Shown here one piece after another: positions 42,447-51,075 of a stretch of DNA of 58,295 nucleotides. Each line of letters starts with the position of its first letter. Positions within the stretch are counted from its first letter, which is position 1. The notes beneath the pieces are model-generated. The model was not told the origin of the DNA. It saw only the letters and a list, made by a program, of their open reading frames with translations, and searched no databases. This stretch comes from Sunxiuqinia dokdonensis. GTDB lineage: Bacteria; Bacteroidota; Bacteroidia; Bacteroidales; Prolixibacteraceae. Where the stretch lies: positions 1 to 58,295 of the forward strand of contig NZ_LGIA01000180.1 in assembly GCF_001270965.1 (NCBI RefSeq), in the 5' to 3' direction. The translations under genes were made by a program, and so were the position numbers.

Positions 42447-44018
42447 ATGGCCAAAAAGAACGGAAACGGCAAGCAAAAGAGCATGGAAGAAACCCTTTGG
42501 GATTCGGCGAATAAATTACGTGGAACAGTTGAGTCATCCGAGTACAAACATGTGGTACTGGGGCTCATCTTCCTGAAATTTGTAAGCGACAAATTTGAAG
42601 AACGCCGGAAGGAACTCCTGGAAGAAGGAAAAGACAAGTATATCGACATGAAGGAATTCTACAACATGAAGAATGTCTTCTATTTGCCGGAGGAATGCCG
42701 CTGGTCGCATATTATCAAAAACTCGAAGCAAAACGACATCGCCCTGAAAATTGACACCGCTTTGCATTCCATCGAAAAGAATAATCCCACCTTAAATGGA
42801 GCTTTGCCCGATAATTATTTCTCGCGCCTAAACATGGATGTGAGTAAACTGGCTGCGCTGCTGGACACCATAAACAACATCGACACCTTGCAGGATAAGC
42901 AACAGGATGTGGTGGGACGTGTGTACGAATATTTTTTGAGCAAATTCGCTTTGGCCGAAGGAAAAGGAAAAGGCGAATTCTACACGCCCAAAAGCATTGT
43001 CAACCTGATAGCTGAAATGATTGAACCCTACAAAGGCATTATTTACGACCCCGCATGTGGTTCGGGAGGTATGTTTGTGCAGTCGGTAAAGTTTATTGAA
43101 AGCCACCATGGGAACAAACGCGAAATTTCTATTTACGGACAGGAATACACCGCTACCACCTATAAGCTGGCGAAAATGAACCTGGCTATTCGCGGAATAT
43201 CTGCAAACCTGGGTGATGTGCCGGCCGATACGTTTGGACGCGATCAGCATCCTGATTTGAAAGCTGATTTTATTATGGCCAACCCGCCTTTTAACCAAAA
43301 GGACTGGCGTGCGAAAGACGAGTTGATCGATGATCCGCGCTGGAATGGTTATGAAGTGCCGCCGGCCAGCAATGCCAACTATGGTTGGATTCTCAATATG
43401 GTGGCTAAACTGTCAGAGAATGGTATCGCCGGCTTTATTCTGGCTAACGGAGCGCTAAGTGGCGGTGGCGAAGAATACAAAATTCGGCGCAAACTGATTG
43501 AGAATGATTTGGTCGAAGCGATCCTCATATTGCCTCGCAGTATGTTTTACACCACAGACATCAGTGTGACCGTTTGGATTTTGAACAAAAACAAGAAAGA
43601 GCAAACCAGACAGATAGGCGACGAAACCCGGCTCTTTCGAAACCGTGCAAAGGAAATCCTGTTTCTGGATTTACGACAAATGGGCGAACCATTTGAAAAA
43701 AAGTTTACCCAATTTTCTGTCGGCGACATCGAAAAAATTGCAGCCACTTACCATACGTGGCAGCAGGATGATCAAGCCTATGAGAACGTTCCCGAGTATT
43801 GTTATTCTGCAAGCATTGAAGAAATTGAAAAGAAAGACTTCTCGCTGGTACCCAGTAAATACATTGAGTTTGTGAATCGGGACGAAAACATCGACTTCGA
43901 TGAAAAAATGCGAGCTCTGCGATCAGAATTCTCCGAACTGCTAAAGGCCGAAGAACAGTCAAAAGCAGATCTGCTAAAAGTATTTGATGAATTGGGTTAC
44001 AAAATTGATTTACCATGA
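42447..44018 (+). CDS. hsdM: Type I restriction-modification DNA methyltransferase subunit HsdM
   Basis: This 523-residue N6-adenine DNA methyltransferase subunit acts with HsdS. Residues about 1-170 are the HsdM N-terminal helical domain. Motif I is YDPACGSGGMF (about 200-210), and motif IV is ANPPF (N279-F282). The gene is complete. The next gene begins 4 bases before its stop (44015-44018), indicating translational coupling. Confidence 0.95.
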   Translation: MAKKNGNGKQKSMEETLWDSANKLRGTVESSEYKHVVLGLIFLKFVSDKFEERRKELLEEGKDKYIDMKEFYNMKNVFYLPEECRWSHIIKNSKQNDIALKIDTALHSIEKNNPTLNGALPDNYFSRLNMDVSKLAALLDTINNIDTLQDKQQDVVGRVYEYFLSKFALAEGKGKGEFYTPKSIVNLIAEMIEPYKGIIYDPACGSGGMFVQSVKFIESHHGNKREISIYGQEYTATTYKLAKMNLAIRGISANLGDVPADTFGRDQHPDLKADFIMANPPFNQKDWRAKDELIDDPRWNGYEVPPASNANYGWILNMVAKLSENGIAGFILANGALSGGGEEYKIRRKLIENDLVEAILILPRSMFYTTDISVTVWILNKNKKEQTRQIGDETRLFRNRAKEILFLDLRQMGEPFEKKFTQFSVGDIEKIAATYHTWQQDDQAYENVPEYCYSASIEEIEKKDFSLVPSKYIEFVNRDENIDFDEKMRALRSEFSELLKAEEQSKADLLKVFDELGYKIDLP

Positions 44019-45973
44019 ATAATAAGCAGTTGAGCCTTTTTGAGATCGACGACGAGCATTCAATCTATTCGCTGTTAAATAAAGAATTTCTCCCGAAAGA
44101 ATATTTCGAAATTGAATACAAGTCCGGCAAAGATGGATTTCCTAAGGAGCTATGGAAAACCTATTCTGCCTTTGCTAATACTAATACGGGAATCATCGTA
44201 TTAGGGGTAAAGGATAAAAAGGGAGTATTAATCATTGAAGGATTAACTGACGAACAGATCGAAAAATACAAAAAACAGTTTTGGGATGACTGCAACAATC
44301 CCAATACGATAAGTCGTAATTTATTAGGCAACGACGACGTAAAGGTAATCGGAATAAAGGATAAGAATTTGCTCGTTTTCAGAATTCCCTTCGCTTCCCG
44401 AACTGAACGTCCGGTTTTTTTAACACGTAATCCTTTTAGAAACACCTATAAAAGAAACCATGAAGGCGATTATCGATGTACGGATGAGGAGGTAAAAAGG
44501 ATGCTGGCTGATTCCGGTGCGGAATTAAAAAGGGACAGCCTCATATTGGAAAATTTTACAACCAACGATTTTGACCCGACAAGTGTAAAGCAATTCCGAC
44601 AGCTGTTTGTTTCGTCCAAACCCAGTCACCCGTGGCATGTACTGGACGATTTGGAATTTTTCAAAAAAATTGGTGCATATCGGGTCGAGAGAAAAACAAG
44701 AAAGGAAGGGATTACCTTGGCGGGCTTGCTCATGTTTGGAAAAGCTGACAGTATAAAAGAACAAGAGGCATTGCCCGATTTTTTTCCAGATTTCAGAGAG
44801 CGACTTTCTACTGACACTAAAATTCGGTGGACCGACCGGATCTGTCCGGATGGAACCTGGGAAAACAATTTATTGCAGTTCTACCTGAAAGTATGGCCTA
44901 AATTATCCTCCACCCTGCCCAAACCATTTCAGTTGAACAAAGACGAGCGGGTTGATGAAATGCCAACACATATCGCTTTACGCGAAGCGTTTGTAAATGC
45001 CTTGGTGCATACCGACTACGCGCTAAGTGGAAATATTGTGATCGAACTGGATACCGAGAAATTTGTATTCTCCAACCCTGGAACGCTTTTGGTTTCCATC
45101 CATCAATATTATTCTGGTGGAATTAGCGAATGCAGGAATCCGGCTTTGCAACAAATGTTTATGTTGATCGGTCGAGCTGAAAAAGCCGGAAGCGGCGTGG
45201 ATAAAATTATGTCCGGCTGGCAGGAATCACACTGGAGACGCCCATTTTTGGAAATAGAACAACAACCAGACAGGGTAAAGTTAACGCTGCCCATGTTCAG
45301 TGTCATCCCCGAAGCTGTTCTCAATGAATTGAATGCTGTTTTTGATGACGTTAGCCATCTTTCGCCCGATGAGTTGACAGCACTATCCTTTTGCCAGATT
45401 GAAGGCTCAATTTCGAACCAGCGATTGCAATATGTGCTGAATATGCATAGTACCGACATAACCAATTTGTTAAAGAAACTTTGTGCCGAGGACTATCTGG
45501 AATCAGACAATAACGGTCGTTGGACGACTTATAAAGTTAAATCGAAGGTTGACACCTCAAACCAAAAGGTTGCAACCCCCGACCAAAAGGTTGACACCTC
45601 CGGAAAGGTTGCAACCTCTGATGAAAGAGCTGAAAATCAAAACTTAACCAGCACAAAGGTTGCAACCTCTGAAAAAAAGGTTGCAACCTCCAAAACAGAA
45701 AAGGTTGCAACCTCTGAGAATGAAATGCACAGCTTCCATGGTAAAAATATCAAGAGAGAAGAATTAGAACGCATTATACTGCGTTTATGCAAGGATGAAT
45801 ATGTGAAAAAAGAAGAGTTGGCCAAGCAATTGGGTAAATCTGAGAATTATATCAGAAACCGCATCTTACCGGATTTACTCAAGAGCGGTAAACTCGTTAA
45901 ACGCTTTCCGTATACCCACAACCACCCCGATCAAGGGTACAAAACCAACGAAGAGCATGCAAAGGGATTATAA
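44015..45973 (+). CDS. AlbA_2 DNA-binding/HATPase accessory protein with KVATS repeat linker (1)
   Basis: This is a 652-residue protein. Residues about 25-160 form an AlbA_2 (Schlafen-like) domain, FEIEYKSGKDGFPKELWKTYSAFANTNTGIIVLGVKDKKG. A RecG C-terminal-like/HATPase_c_4 module (about 290-420) follows, with ALREAFVNALVHTDYALSG and FVFSNPGTLL. Residues about 511-566 are a repeat linker of KVDTS and KVATS units, and a C-terminal HTH domain (LAKQLGKSENYIRNRILPDLLKSGKLV, about 606-632) ends the protein. Such proteins are common inside type I R-M operons, but their role is not settled; a transcriptional or ATP-dependent regulator is inferred. Its end overlaps hsdS by 17 bases. Confidence 0.82.
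   Translation: MNNKQLSLFEIDDEHSIYSLLNKEFLPKEYFEIEYKSGKDGFPKELWKTYSAFANTNTGIIVLGVKDKKGVLIIEGLTDEQIEKYKKQFWDDCNNPNTISRNLLGNDDVKVIGIKDKNLLVFRIPFASRTERPVFLTRNPFRNTYKRNHEGDYRCTDEEVKRMLADSGAELKRDSLILENFTTNDFDPTSVKQFRQLFVSSKPSHPWHVLDDLEFFKKIGAYRVERKTRKEGITLAGLLMFGKADSIKEQEALPDFFPDFRERLSTDTKIRWTDRICPDGTWENNLLQFYLKVWPKLSSTLPKPFQLNKDERVDEMPTHIALREAFVNALVHTDYALSGNIVIELDTEKFVFSNPGTLLVSIHQYYSGGISECRNPALQQMFMLIGRAEKAGSGVDKIMSGWQESHWRRPFLEIEQQPDRVKLTLPMFSVIPEAVLNELNAVFDDVSHLSPDELTALSFCQIEGSISNQRLQYVLNMHSTDITNLLKKLCAEDYLESDNNGRWTTYKVKSKVDTSNQKVATPDQKVDTSGKVATSDERAENQNLTSTKVATSEKKVATSKTEKVATSENEMHSFHGKNIKREELERIILRLCKDEYVKKEELAKQLGKSENYIRNRILPDLLKSGKLVKRFPYTHNHPDQGYKTNEEHAKGL
45545..45714 (+). repeat. Degenerate in-frame repeats with 10-base palindromes GGTTGCAACC
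   Basis: Within the AlbA_2 gene the unit aaGGTTGCAACCtc recurs five times (palindrome cores at 45568, 45607, 45658, 45679 and 45703). A variant, GGTTGACACC, occurs twice (45547, 45589). Core spacings of 21, 21, 18, 51, 21 and 24 bases all keep the frame. The core is a perfect palindrome. It encodes the KVATS/KVDTS linker. Confidence 0.9.
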
Positions 45974-47123
45974 GCCGCTTGGAAATTACATACGAGAAGT
46001 GAATGTCCGCAATACGGATTTAAAAGTCGAACTTCTTTTAGGTGTCAGTATCAAAAAGGTATTCATGCCTTCTATTGCTAATATTGTTGGTACCGATATG
46101 CGCTCATATAAGATCCTGGAAAGAAATCAATTTGCCTATGGACCGGTAACCTCACGTAATGGAGACAAAATTTCAATTGCATTACTGGATGACTACGATG
46201 AGGCCATTATTTCCCATGCATACACTGCTTTTGAAATTATTGATACCAATGAGCTAAATCCAGAATACTTAATGATGTGGTTCCGACGACCGGAGTTTGA
46301 TCGCTACGCTCGCTTTATGAGTCATGGTAGTGCAAGAGAAGTTTTTGGATGGGAAGAATTATCCAACACCATGCTGCCGATACCTTCTCCTGAAAAACAA
46401 CGCGAAATTGTTGCCGAATACAACACCATAAAAAACCGTATTGCCCTAAACAACCAACTCATCCAAAAACTGGAAGAAACCGCACAGGCTATTTATAAGC
46501 AGTGGTTTGTAGATTTTGAATTTCCCGATGAAAATGGAAACCTGTACAAAAGTACCGGCGGGAAAATGGTTTGGAATGAAGAACTGGATAGGGAGATTCC
46601 AGAGGGATGGAAAGTTGATAACTTAGAAACATTAATTGAGTTTAAAAATGGCAAATCCAAGCCCAATAATGTGGGTGATTATCCTGTATATGGTGGTAAC
46701 GGCGTTTTAGGATACGTCAATGATTATAATAATGAAAATGTTCTTGCAATTGGTAGAGTTGGTGCGTATTGTGGAAGCTTGTACAGAGAACTAGATAAAT
46801 GTTGGATAAGTGACAATGCAATATCTGCGAAATCTAGGAATGACGCCAATATGTTCTGTTATTACTTGTTAAGGGATTTAAACTTAAATGAACGCAGTGA
46901 AGGCACTGGGCAACCACTAATAACACAAGGATTATTGAATGGCTTAAGGGTGCTTGTTGTTCCTGCTGATAATATAGTACGGTTCGAAAGAGAAGTTGTA
47001 AAAATATTCAAACATACCGTTATTGTAGAAAGAGAAAATACAAAGCTTGAAAGCTTAAACTTCCTAGTGCTTTCGAAACTTGCAACCAAAGGAAACAAAA
47101 TATATGAGTACCCAGTCTGTTGA
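45957..47123 (+). CDS. hsdS: Type I restriction-modification specificity subunit HsdS
   Basis: This 388-residue subunit has two target-recognition domains. The central conserved region IPSPEKQREIVAEYNTIKNRIALNNQLIQKLEETAQAIYKQWFVDFEFPDENG (about 142-197) separates TRD1 (1-140) from TRD2 (about 213-350). The start codon lies inside the preceding gene (45957-45973). The end overlaps the GHKL-nuclease gene start by 20 bases (47104-47123), so translation is coupled. Confidence 0.93.
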   Translation: MQRDYKPLGNYIREVNVRNTDLKVELLLGVSIKKVFMPSIANIVGTDMRSYKILERNQFAYGPVTSRNGDKISIALLDDYDEAIISHAYTAFEIIDTNELNPEYLMMWFRRPEFDRYARFMSHGSAREVFGWEELSNTMLPIPSPEKQREIVAEYNTIKNRIALNNQLIQKLEETAQAIYKQWFVDFEFPDENGNLYKSTGGKMVWNEELDREIPEGWKVDNLETLIEFKNGKSKPNNVGDYPVYGGNGVLGYVNDYNNENVLAIGRVGAYCGSLYRELDKCWISDNAISAKSRNDANMFCYYLLRDLNLNERSEGTGQPLITQGLLNGLRVLVVPADNIVRFEREVVKIFKHTVIVERENTKLESLNFLVLSKLATKGNKIYEYPVC

Positions 47124-49077
47124 AATTACTAGCTCAGGAATAAAGAAGGTGTTACAAAAATATTCCTCACAAAGAGCTGTCGCTGAATATATCTGGAATG
47201 GCTTTGATGCCAAAGCAACAGTAATAAATGTTGAATTTGAGATTGATTCACCGGAATTTGACACTTACAAATCAATTCGCATCACTGACAATGGCGAAGG
47301 CATAGTTTATGAGGATTTAGGTGAAAGATTTAGAAAATTTTACGAATCAAACAAAACAAGCCTCAGTTCAAATAATAGTGACTTAACAAGAGGCAAAAAT
47401 GGATACGGAAGGTTTACATTTCATAAGTTTGCCAGGTTTGCGAGATGGGAAACTGCTTACAGGAAAGATACCAGTGAACTTGCCTTTTACCGGATTGATA
47501 TCAATAGTGACAATCTAAGAGAATACAATCCGACTCAACCAGTCATAACAACAGGTATACCGGGAACAACAGTAGTGTTCACGGAAATTCATTCTGAAAT
47601 ATCTAGTGCATTTATTGAGGACATGTTAAAGCCATATTTAAAAGCTGAATTTGCATGGTTCCTTGAATTAAGGGAGGAACATAAACTCTTAATAAACGGT
47701 GAGGAACTCGATTACTCCTCCATTATTGAAGAAGTCGATAATTATCCGATTGCCCTGCAACAAAATATGGGCAGTGTGAAATTTGAATGTAAGTATATTC
47801 GATGGTCAAGTAAATTAAATGACGAATATTCAAGATTTTACTTTGTAAATGAAGACCTCGAATTGAAAAATACAAAAACGACATCTTTAAATAAGAAAGG
47901 GGATAATTTTTGGCATAGCTTGATAATTGTAAGTGACTTTTTCAACAATGTTAATAACGATGAAGAAGAGGAAGATATAAATTTGAAGCTGTTTGACACA
48001 GGCGAGGAACGGCGGATATTTAAGGAGTTGATATCCCAACTAGACGAATATTTGAAGAAAAAAAGACGCCCTTTTTTAAGAGTTCAGGCAGAAAAATTGG
48101 TCGACAAATATGAAGAAGAAAAAGTCTTCCCAAAATTTGGAAAAAATGAGTGGGATAAAACTCGGAAGCAAGGGCTGAAGAAACTTGTCAAGGAAATCTA
48201 TGAAGTTGAACCAGCGGTTTTCATGAAACTCAACAAAGAACAGAAACGAATTTTTCTTGAACTACTGAATCTTGTGATGGATAGCTCTGAGAGTGAAAGT
48301 TTGTTTAAAATCATTGATGCAGTTGTAGAACTCGATTCGAAGGACAGAAAGGAATTCAGCAAACTCCTGAAAACAACTCGCTTAAAACAAGTTATTTCAA
48401 CTATAAGCCACATTCACGACCGCCTAATCATCCTCGATAATCTAAAGAAAGTCGTTTTCAACCATGAATTGAAGGCTAATGAGAGAGATCATTTGCAAAA
48501 ATTTATCGAAAAACATTACTGGATTTTTGGAGAAGAATATCGAATGGTTTGTGCTGAAGAAGTGAAATTTGAGGAAGCACTTCGAAAATACACATATATA
48601 CTAAGAGGCGTTGACAAAAAGCATTTCATTGAGCATCCCGATAAATACAAAGAAATGGATTTGTTTTTAGCAGGAACAGATTTTCGGGACGGAAAGCCCC
48701 ATAATATTGTAATTGAAATAAAAAATCCATCAACTATAAAACAACTGAAATCAAAGCAAATGACTCAATTGGAGGAATATATGGACGTAATTTTGAAGCA
48801 GGATTGTTTTAATGATGCGAACGAAGAATGGACTTTTTTCCTTATTGGTCAAGATTACGACGATGTTCTCAGGCGGAGAATTCAAAATACCGAAACCGGC
48901 CTTGTAATTACTGGGGGAAACTACAGCCTTTATCTAAAAAAGTGGAGTGAGATTATCAACGAAGTTGATAGACGTTTGAAGTATCTGCTGGATAAACTGA
49001 AAATTGAAAGAAATACGCTTTCAAAAAACAACACGCTCAAAGAGATAATTGAAACATCACCAACTATAGAGAATTGA
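47104..49077 (+). CDS. GHKL-type ATPase fused to PD-(D/E)XK-like nuclease domain
   Basis: This is a 657-residue protein starting at the ATG at 47104; the frame also opens at a TTG at 47080. The N-terminal GHKL ATPase has the N-box with E28 and N32 (AEYIWNGFDA), the G1 motif TDNGEGI (D62) and a glycine loop RGKNGYGRFTFH (about 96-107). A middle helical region (about 280-480) has coiled-coil character. The C-terminal domain (about 470-610) has DLFL (D519), then VIEIKNP (E538, K540), a PD-(D/E)XK active-site layout with a nearby Q, resembling Shedu/DUF4263-like nucleases. It overlaps hsdS and precedes the AAA ATPase by 5 bases, so the pair forms a module. A DNA-cleaving antiviral role is inferred; no substrate is known. 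Confidence 0.75.
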   Translation: MSTQSVEITSSGIKKVLQKYSSQRAVAEYIWNGFDAKATVINVEFEIDSPEFDTYKSIRITDNGEGIVYEDLGERFRKFYESNKTSLSSNNSDLTRGKNGYGRFTFHKFARFARWETAYRKDTSELAFYRIDINSDNLREYNPTQPVITTGIPGTTVVFTEIHSEISSAFIEDMLKPYLKAEFAWFLELREEHKLLINGEELDYSSIIEEVDNYPIALQQNMGSVKFECKYIRWSSKLNDEYSRFYFVNEDLELKNTKTTSLNKKGDNFWHSLIIVSDFFNNVNNDEEEEDINLKLFDTGEERRIFKELISQLDEYLKKKRRPFLRVQAEKLVDKYEEEKVFPKFGKNEWDKTRKQGLKKLVKEIYEVEPAVFMKLNKEQKRIFLELLNLVMDSSESESLFKIIDAVVELDSKDRKEFSKLLKTTRLKQVISTISHIHDRLIILDNLKKVVFNHELKANERDHLQKFIEKHYWIFGEEYRMVCAEEVKFEEALRKYTYILRGVDKKHFIEHPDKYKEMDLFLAGTDFRDGKPHNIVIEIKNPSTIKQLKSKQMTQLEEYMDVILKQDCFNDANEEWTFFLIGQDYDDVLRRRIQNTETGLVITGGNYSLYLKKWSEIINEVDRRLKYLLDKLKIERNTLSKNNTLKEIIETSPTIEN

Positions 49078-49082
49078 ACTTT

Positions 49083-50633
49083 ATGAAATTAAACCAAATC
49101 AAAATCAAAAATTTTAGAGGATACAGAGGTGAAACCATCATTCCGATTCAAAATTTGAATGTATTTGTGGGCAAAAACGATGTTGGTAAATCGACTATTC
49201 TGGAGGCTCTCGATATTTTTTTCAATGAAAACAAAGGTGTAGTCAAAATTGATAAAGAGGATGTTAACAAAGTTGCATTAGCAAATGCCGAAAACGAGAT
49301 TATTATCAGTGTCATTTTTGATGAGCTACCGGAGAGGCTTGTCCTTGATGCAACAAACGAAACTTCATTAGTGTCAGAGTATCTTCTTAATTCGGATGGA
49401 CGATTAGAAGTTGTTAAAACATATCCAAACGGAAGTGGTTCTGCCAAGGTTTTTGTGAAGGCCAATCATCCCACACATGAAATATGCGCTGACTTATTGC
49501 AGAAAAAACAAGCCGATTTAAGAAAAATCATCAAAGAACAAGGCATTGACTGTGAAAATCAAACGAGAAATGCTGTAATGAGGTCGGCAATATGGTATCA
49601 TTTTCATGGTGAATTGCAATGTGAGGAAAGAGAAATTGATGTCACTAAAGGAGAAACAAAAGACATCTGGGAGAAATTGAAAATCCATTTACCCTTATAT
49701 AGCTTGTTTCAATCAGACAGGAAGAACAGTGACGGAGACAGCGAAGTTCAGGAACCCATGCAGTTTGCGGTATCTCAGATTTTGAAAAACCCAGAACTTC
49801 AAACAACCTTGGATGGCGTAGCCGAAATTGTTACTCAGAAACTCAATAAGGTGGCTGAAATTACATTGGCAAAAATTAGGGAAATGAATCCGGAGATTGC
49901 GGATAGTTTAACACCCGTAATTCCATCTCCTGATAGTTTAAAGTGGAAAGATGTTTTTAAGAATGTTTCCATAACTGGGGATGAGAACATTCCTATTAAC
50001 AAACGAGGTAGTGGAGTTAAAAGACTGATTTTACTAAATTTCTTCAGAGCTGAAGCGGAACGACGACGAACTGAACACAATATACCGAGTATTGTATATG
50101 CAATTGAAGAGCCTGAAACCTCGCAACATTCGCAACATCAAAAACAACTGACAAAAGCATTGATAAGACTTTCTGAAGCAGCAAATACGCAAATTATTCT
50201 GACTACCCATAGTCCGGTCATAGTAAAAGAGTTGAATTTCAATCATCTCAAAATGGTATTGAAAGATGGCGAAACTAAAACCGTTGTTTCTGTTGAACCG
50301 GGGCAATTACCATACCCCTCATTGAACGAGGTCAATTTTTCTGCTTTTAACGAAATAACGGAAGAATATCATAACGAGTTGTATGGGTTCATCGAAAATG
50401 AAGGATGCATAAATGAATTCAGAAATGGTAAACAAACTATGGCTTACACCAAAGTTCTCCGTGGTGGAAATACAAGAGTGGAGCAAATAATTTTGACGGA
50501 TTATATAAGACATCAGATTCATCATCCTGAGAATGTTAATAATGTTCGCTTTACAGAAGAACAATTAGGAAATTCGATTCGAGATATGAGGCAGTTCATT
50601 AAAGATGAACAATTGATTGCTGTTGTCGAGTGA
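49083..50633 (+). CDS. OLD-like AAA ATPase without evident Toprim domain
   Basis: This is a 516-residue ABC-type ATPase. I start it at ATG 49083; a TTG at 49074 would give three extra residues. MKLNQIKIKNFRGYRG and the Walker A VGKNDVGKST (about 29-38) open it. KRGSGVKRLILLNFFRAEAERR is the signature region. IVYAIEEPETSQHSQHQ is Walker B, and LTTHSPVIVKEL is the H-loop. This matches OLD/RecF-type overcoming-lysogenization ATPases, but the C-terminal 130 residues (VNFSAFNEITEEYHNELYGFIE onward) show no Toprim motif. It sits directly after the GHKL-nuclease gene, suggesting a two-protein machine in which this ATPase supplies sensing or remodelling. Inferred. Confidence 0.82.
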   Translation: MKLNQIKIKNFRGYRGETIIPIQNLNVFVGKNDVGKSTILEALDIFFNENKGVVKIDKEDVNKVALANAENEIIISVIFDELPERLVLDATNETSLVSEYLLNSDGRLEVVKTYPNGSGSAKVFVKANHPTHEICADLLQKKQADLRKIIKEQGIDCENQTRNAVMRSAIWYHFHGELQCEEREIDVTKGETKDIWEKLKIHLPLYSLFQSDRKNSDGDSEVQEPMQFAVSQILKNPELQTTLDGVAEIVTQKLNKVAEITLAKIREMNPEIADSLTPVIPSPDSLKWKDVFKNVSITGDENIPINKRGSGVKRLILLNFFRAEAERRRTEHNIPSIVYAIEEPETSQHSQHQKQLTKALIRLSEAANTQIILTTHSPVIVKELNFNHLKMVLKDGETKTVVSVEPGQLPYPSLNEVNFSAFNEITEEYHNELYGFIENEGCINEFRNGKQTMAYTKVLRGGNTRVEQIILTDYIRHQIHHPENVNNVRFTEEQLGNSIRDMRQFIKDEQLIAVVE

Positions 50634-50687
50634 GCCAGATTAGTCACATAAACCGCCAATAATGAACCTACCATAAAATCACCTACC

Positions 50688-51038
50688 ATGCTCAACACCA
50701 TTAACCGCGATGCACTGATTATTATACCGAAACAGCCCTTACTGGATTGGGTGAATTATATTTACCCGGAAGCTCCGGTTACCATGGAAAGCTTGGGAAA
50801 ACACGACCACGGCAATGTGTACCTGATCCCGGAAACCGACCACCCGGATGATGCATTAAATTACCTGCGTAAAAACATGGAATTGTACTTTGAAACGGAG
50901 TTGTTCGATTGGTGTACCGATGACAAGCTTTGGCCGAAACCCTTAACATGGGAACTGTTTGAACGCTGGTTTGATTATTCCATTCAGTCAGTGGTGGTAG
51001 ATATGGCAAAGGGCCCGATTATGAAAGATGAATATTAA
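50688..51038 (+). CDS. Small acidic protein of unknown function
   Basis: This 116-residue soluble protein has a pattern I recognise from bacterial hypothetical proteins: KQPLLDWVNYIYPEAPVTM, then NVYLIPETDHPDDALNYLRKNMELYFETELFDWCTDDKLWPKPLTWELFERWFDYSIQSVVVDM. There are many Trp and acidic residues, with no membrane segment and no metal motif. It lies 54 bases after the AAA gene and 37 before the second AlbA_2 gene. It is not clear whether it belongs to the module. Confidence 0.65.
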   Translation: MLNTINRDALIIIPKQPLLDWVNYIYPEAPVTMESLGKHDHGNVYLIPETDHPDDALNYLRKNMELYFETELFDWCTDDKLWPKPLTWELFERWFDYSIQSVVVDMAKGPIMKDEY

Positions 51039-51075
51039 AATTCATAAATTTAATCCGTAAAATGACTCAACCCGA

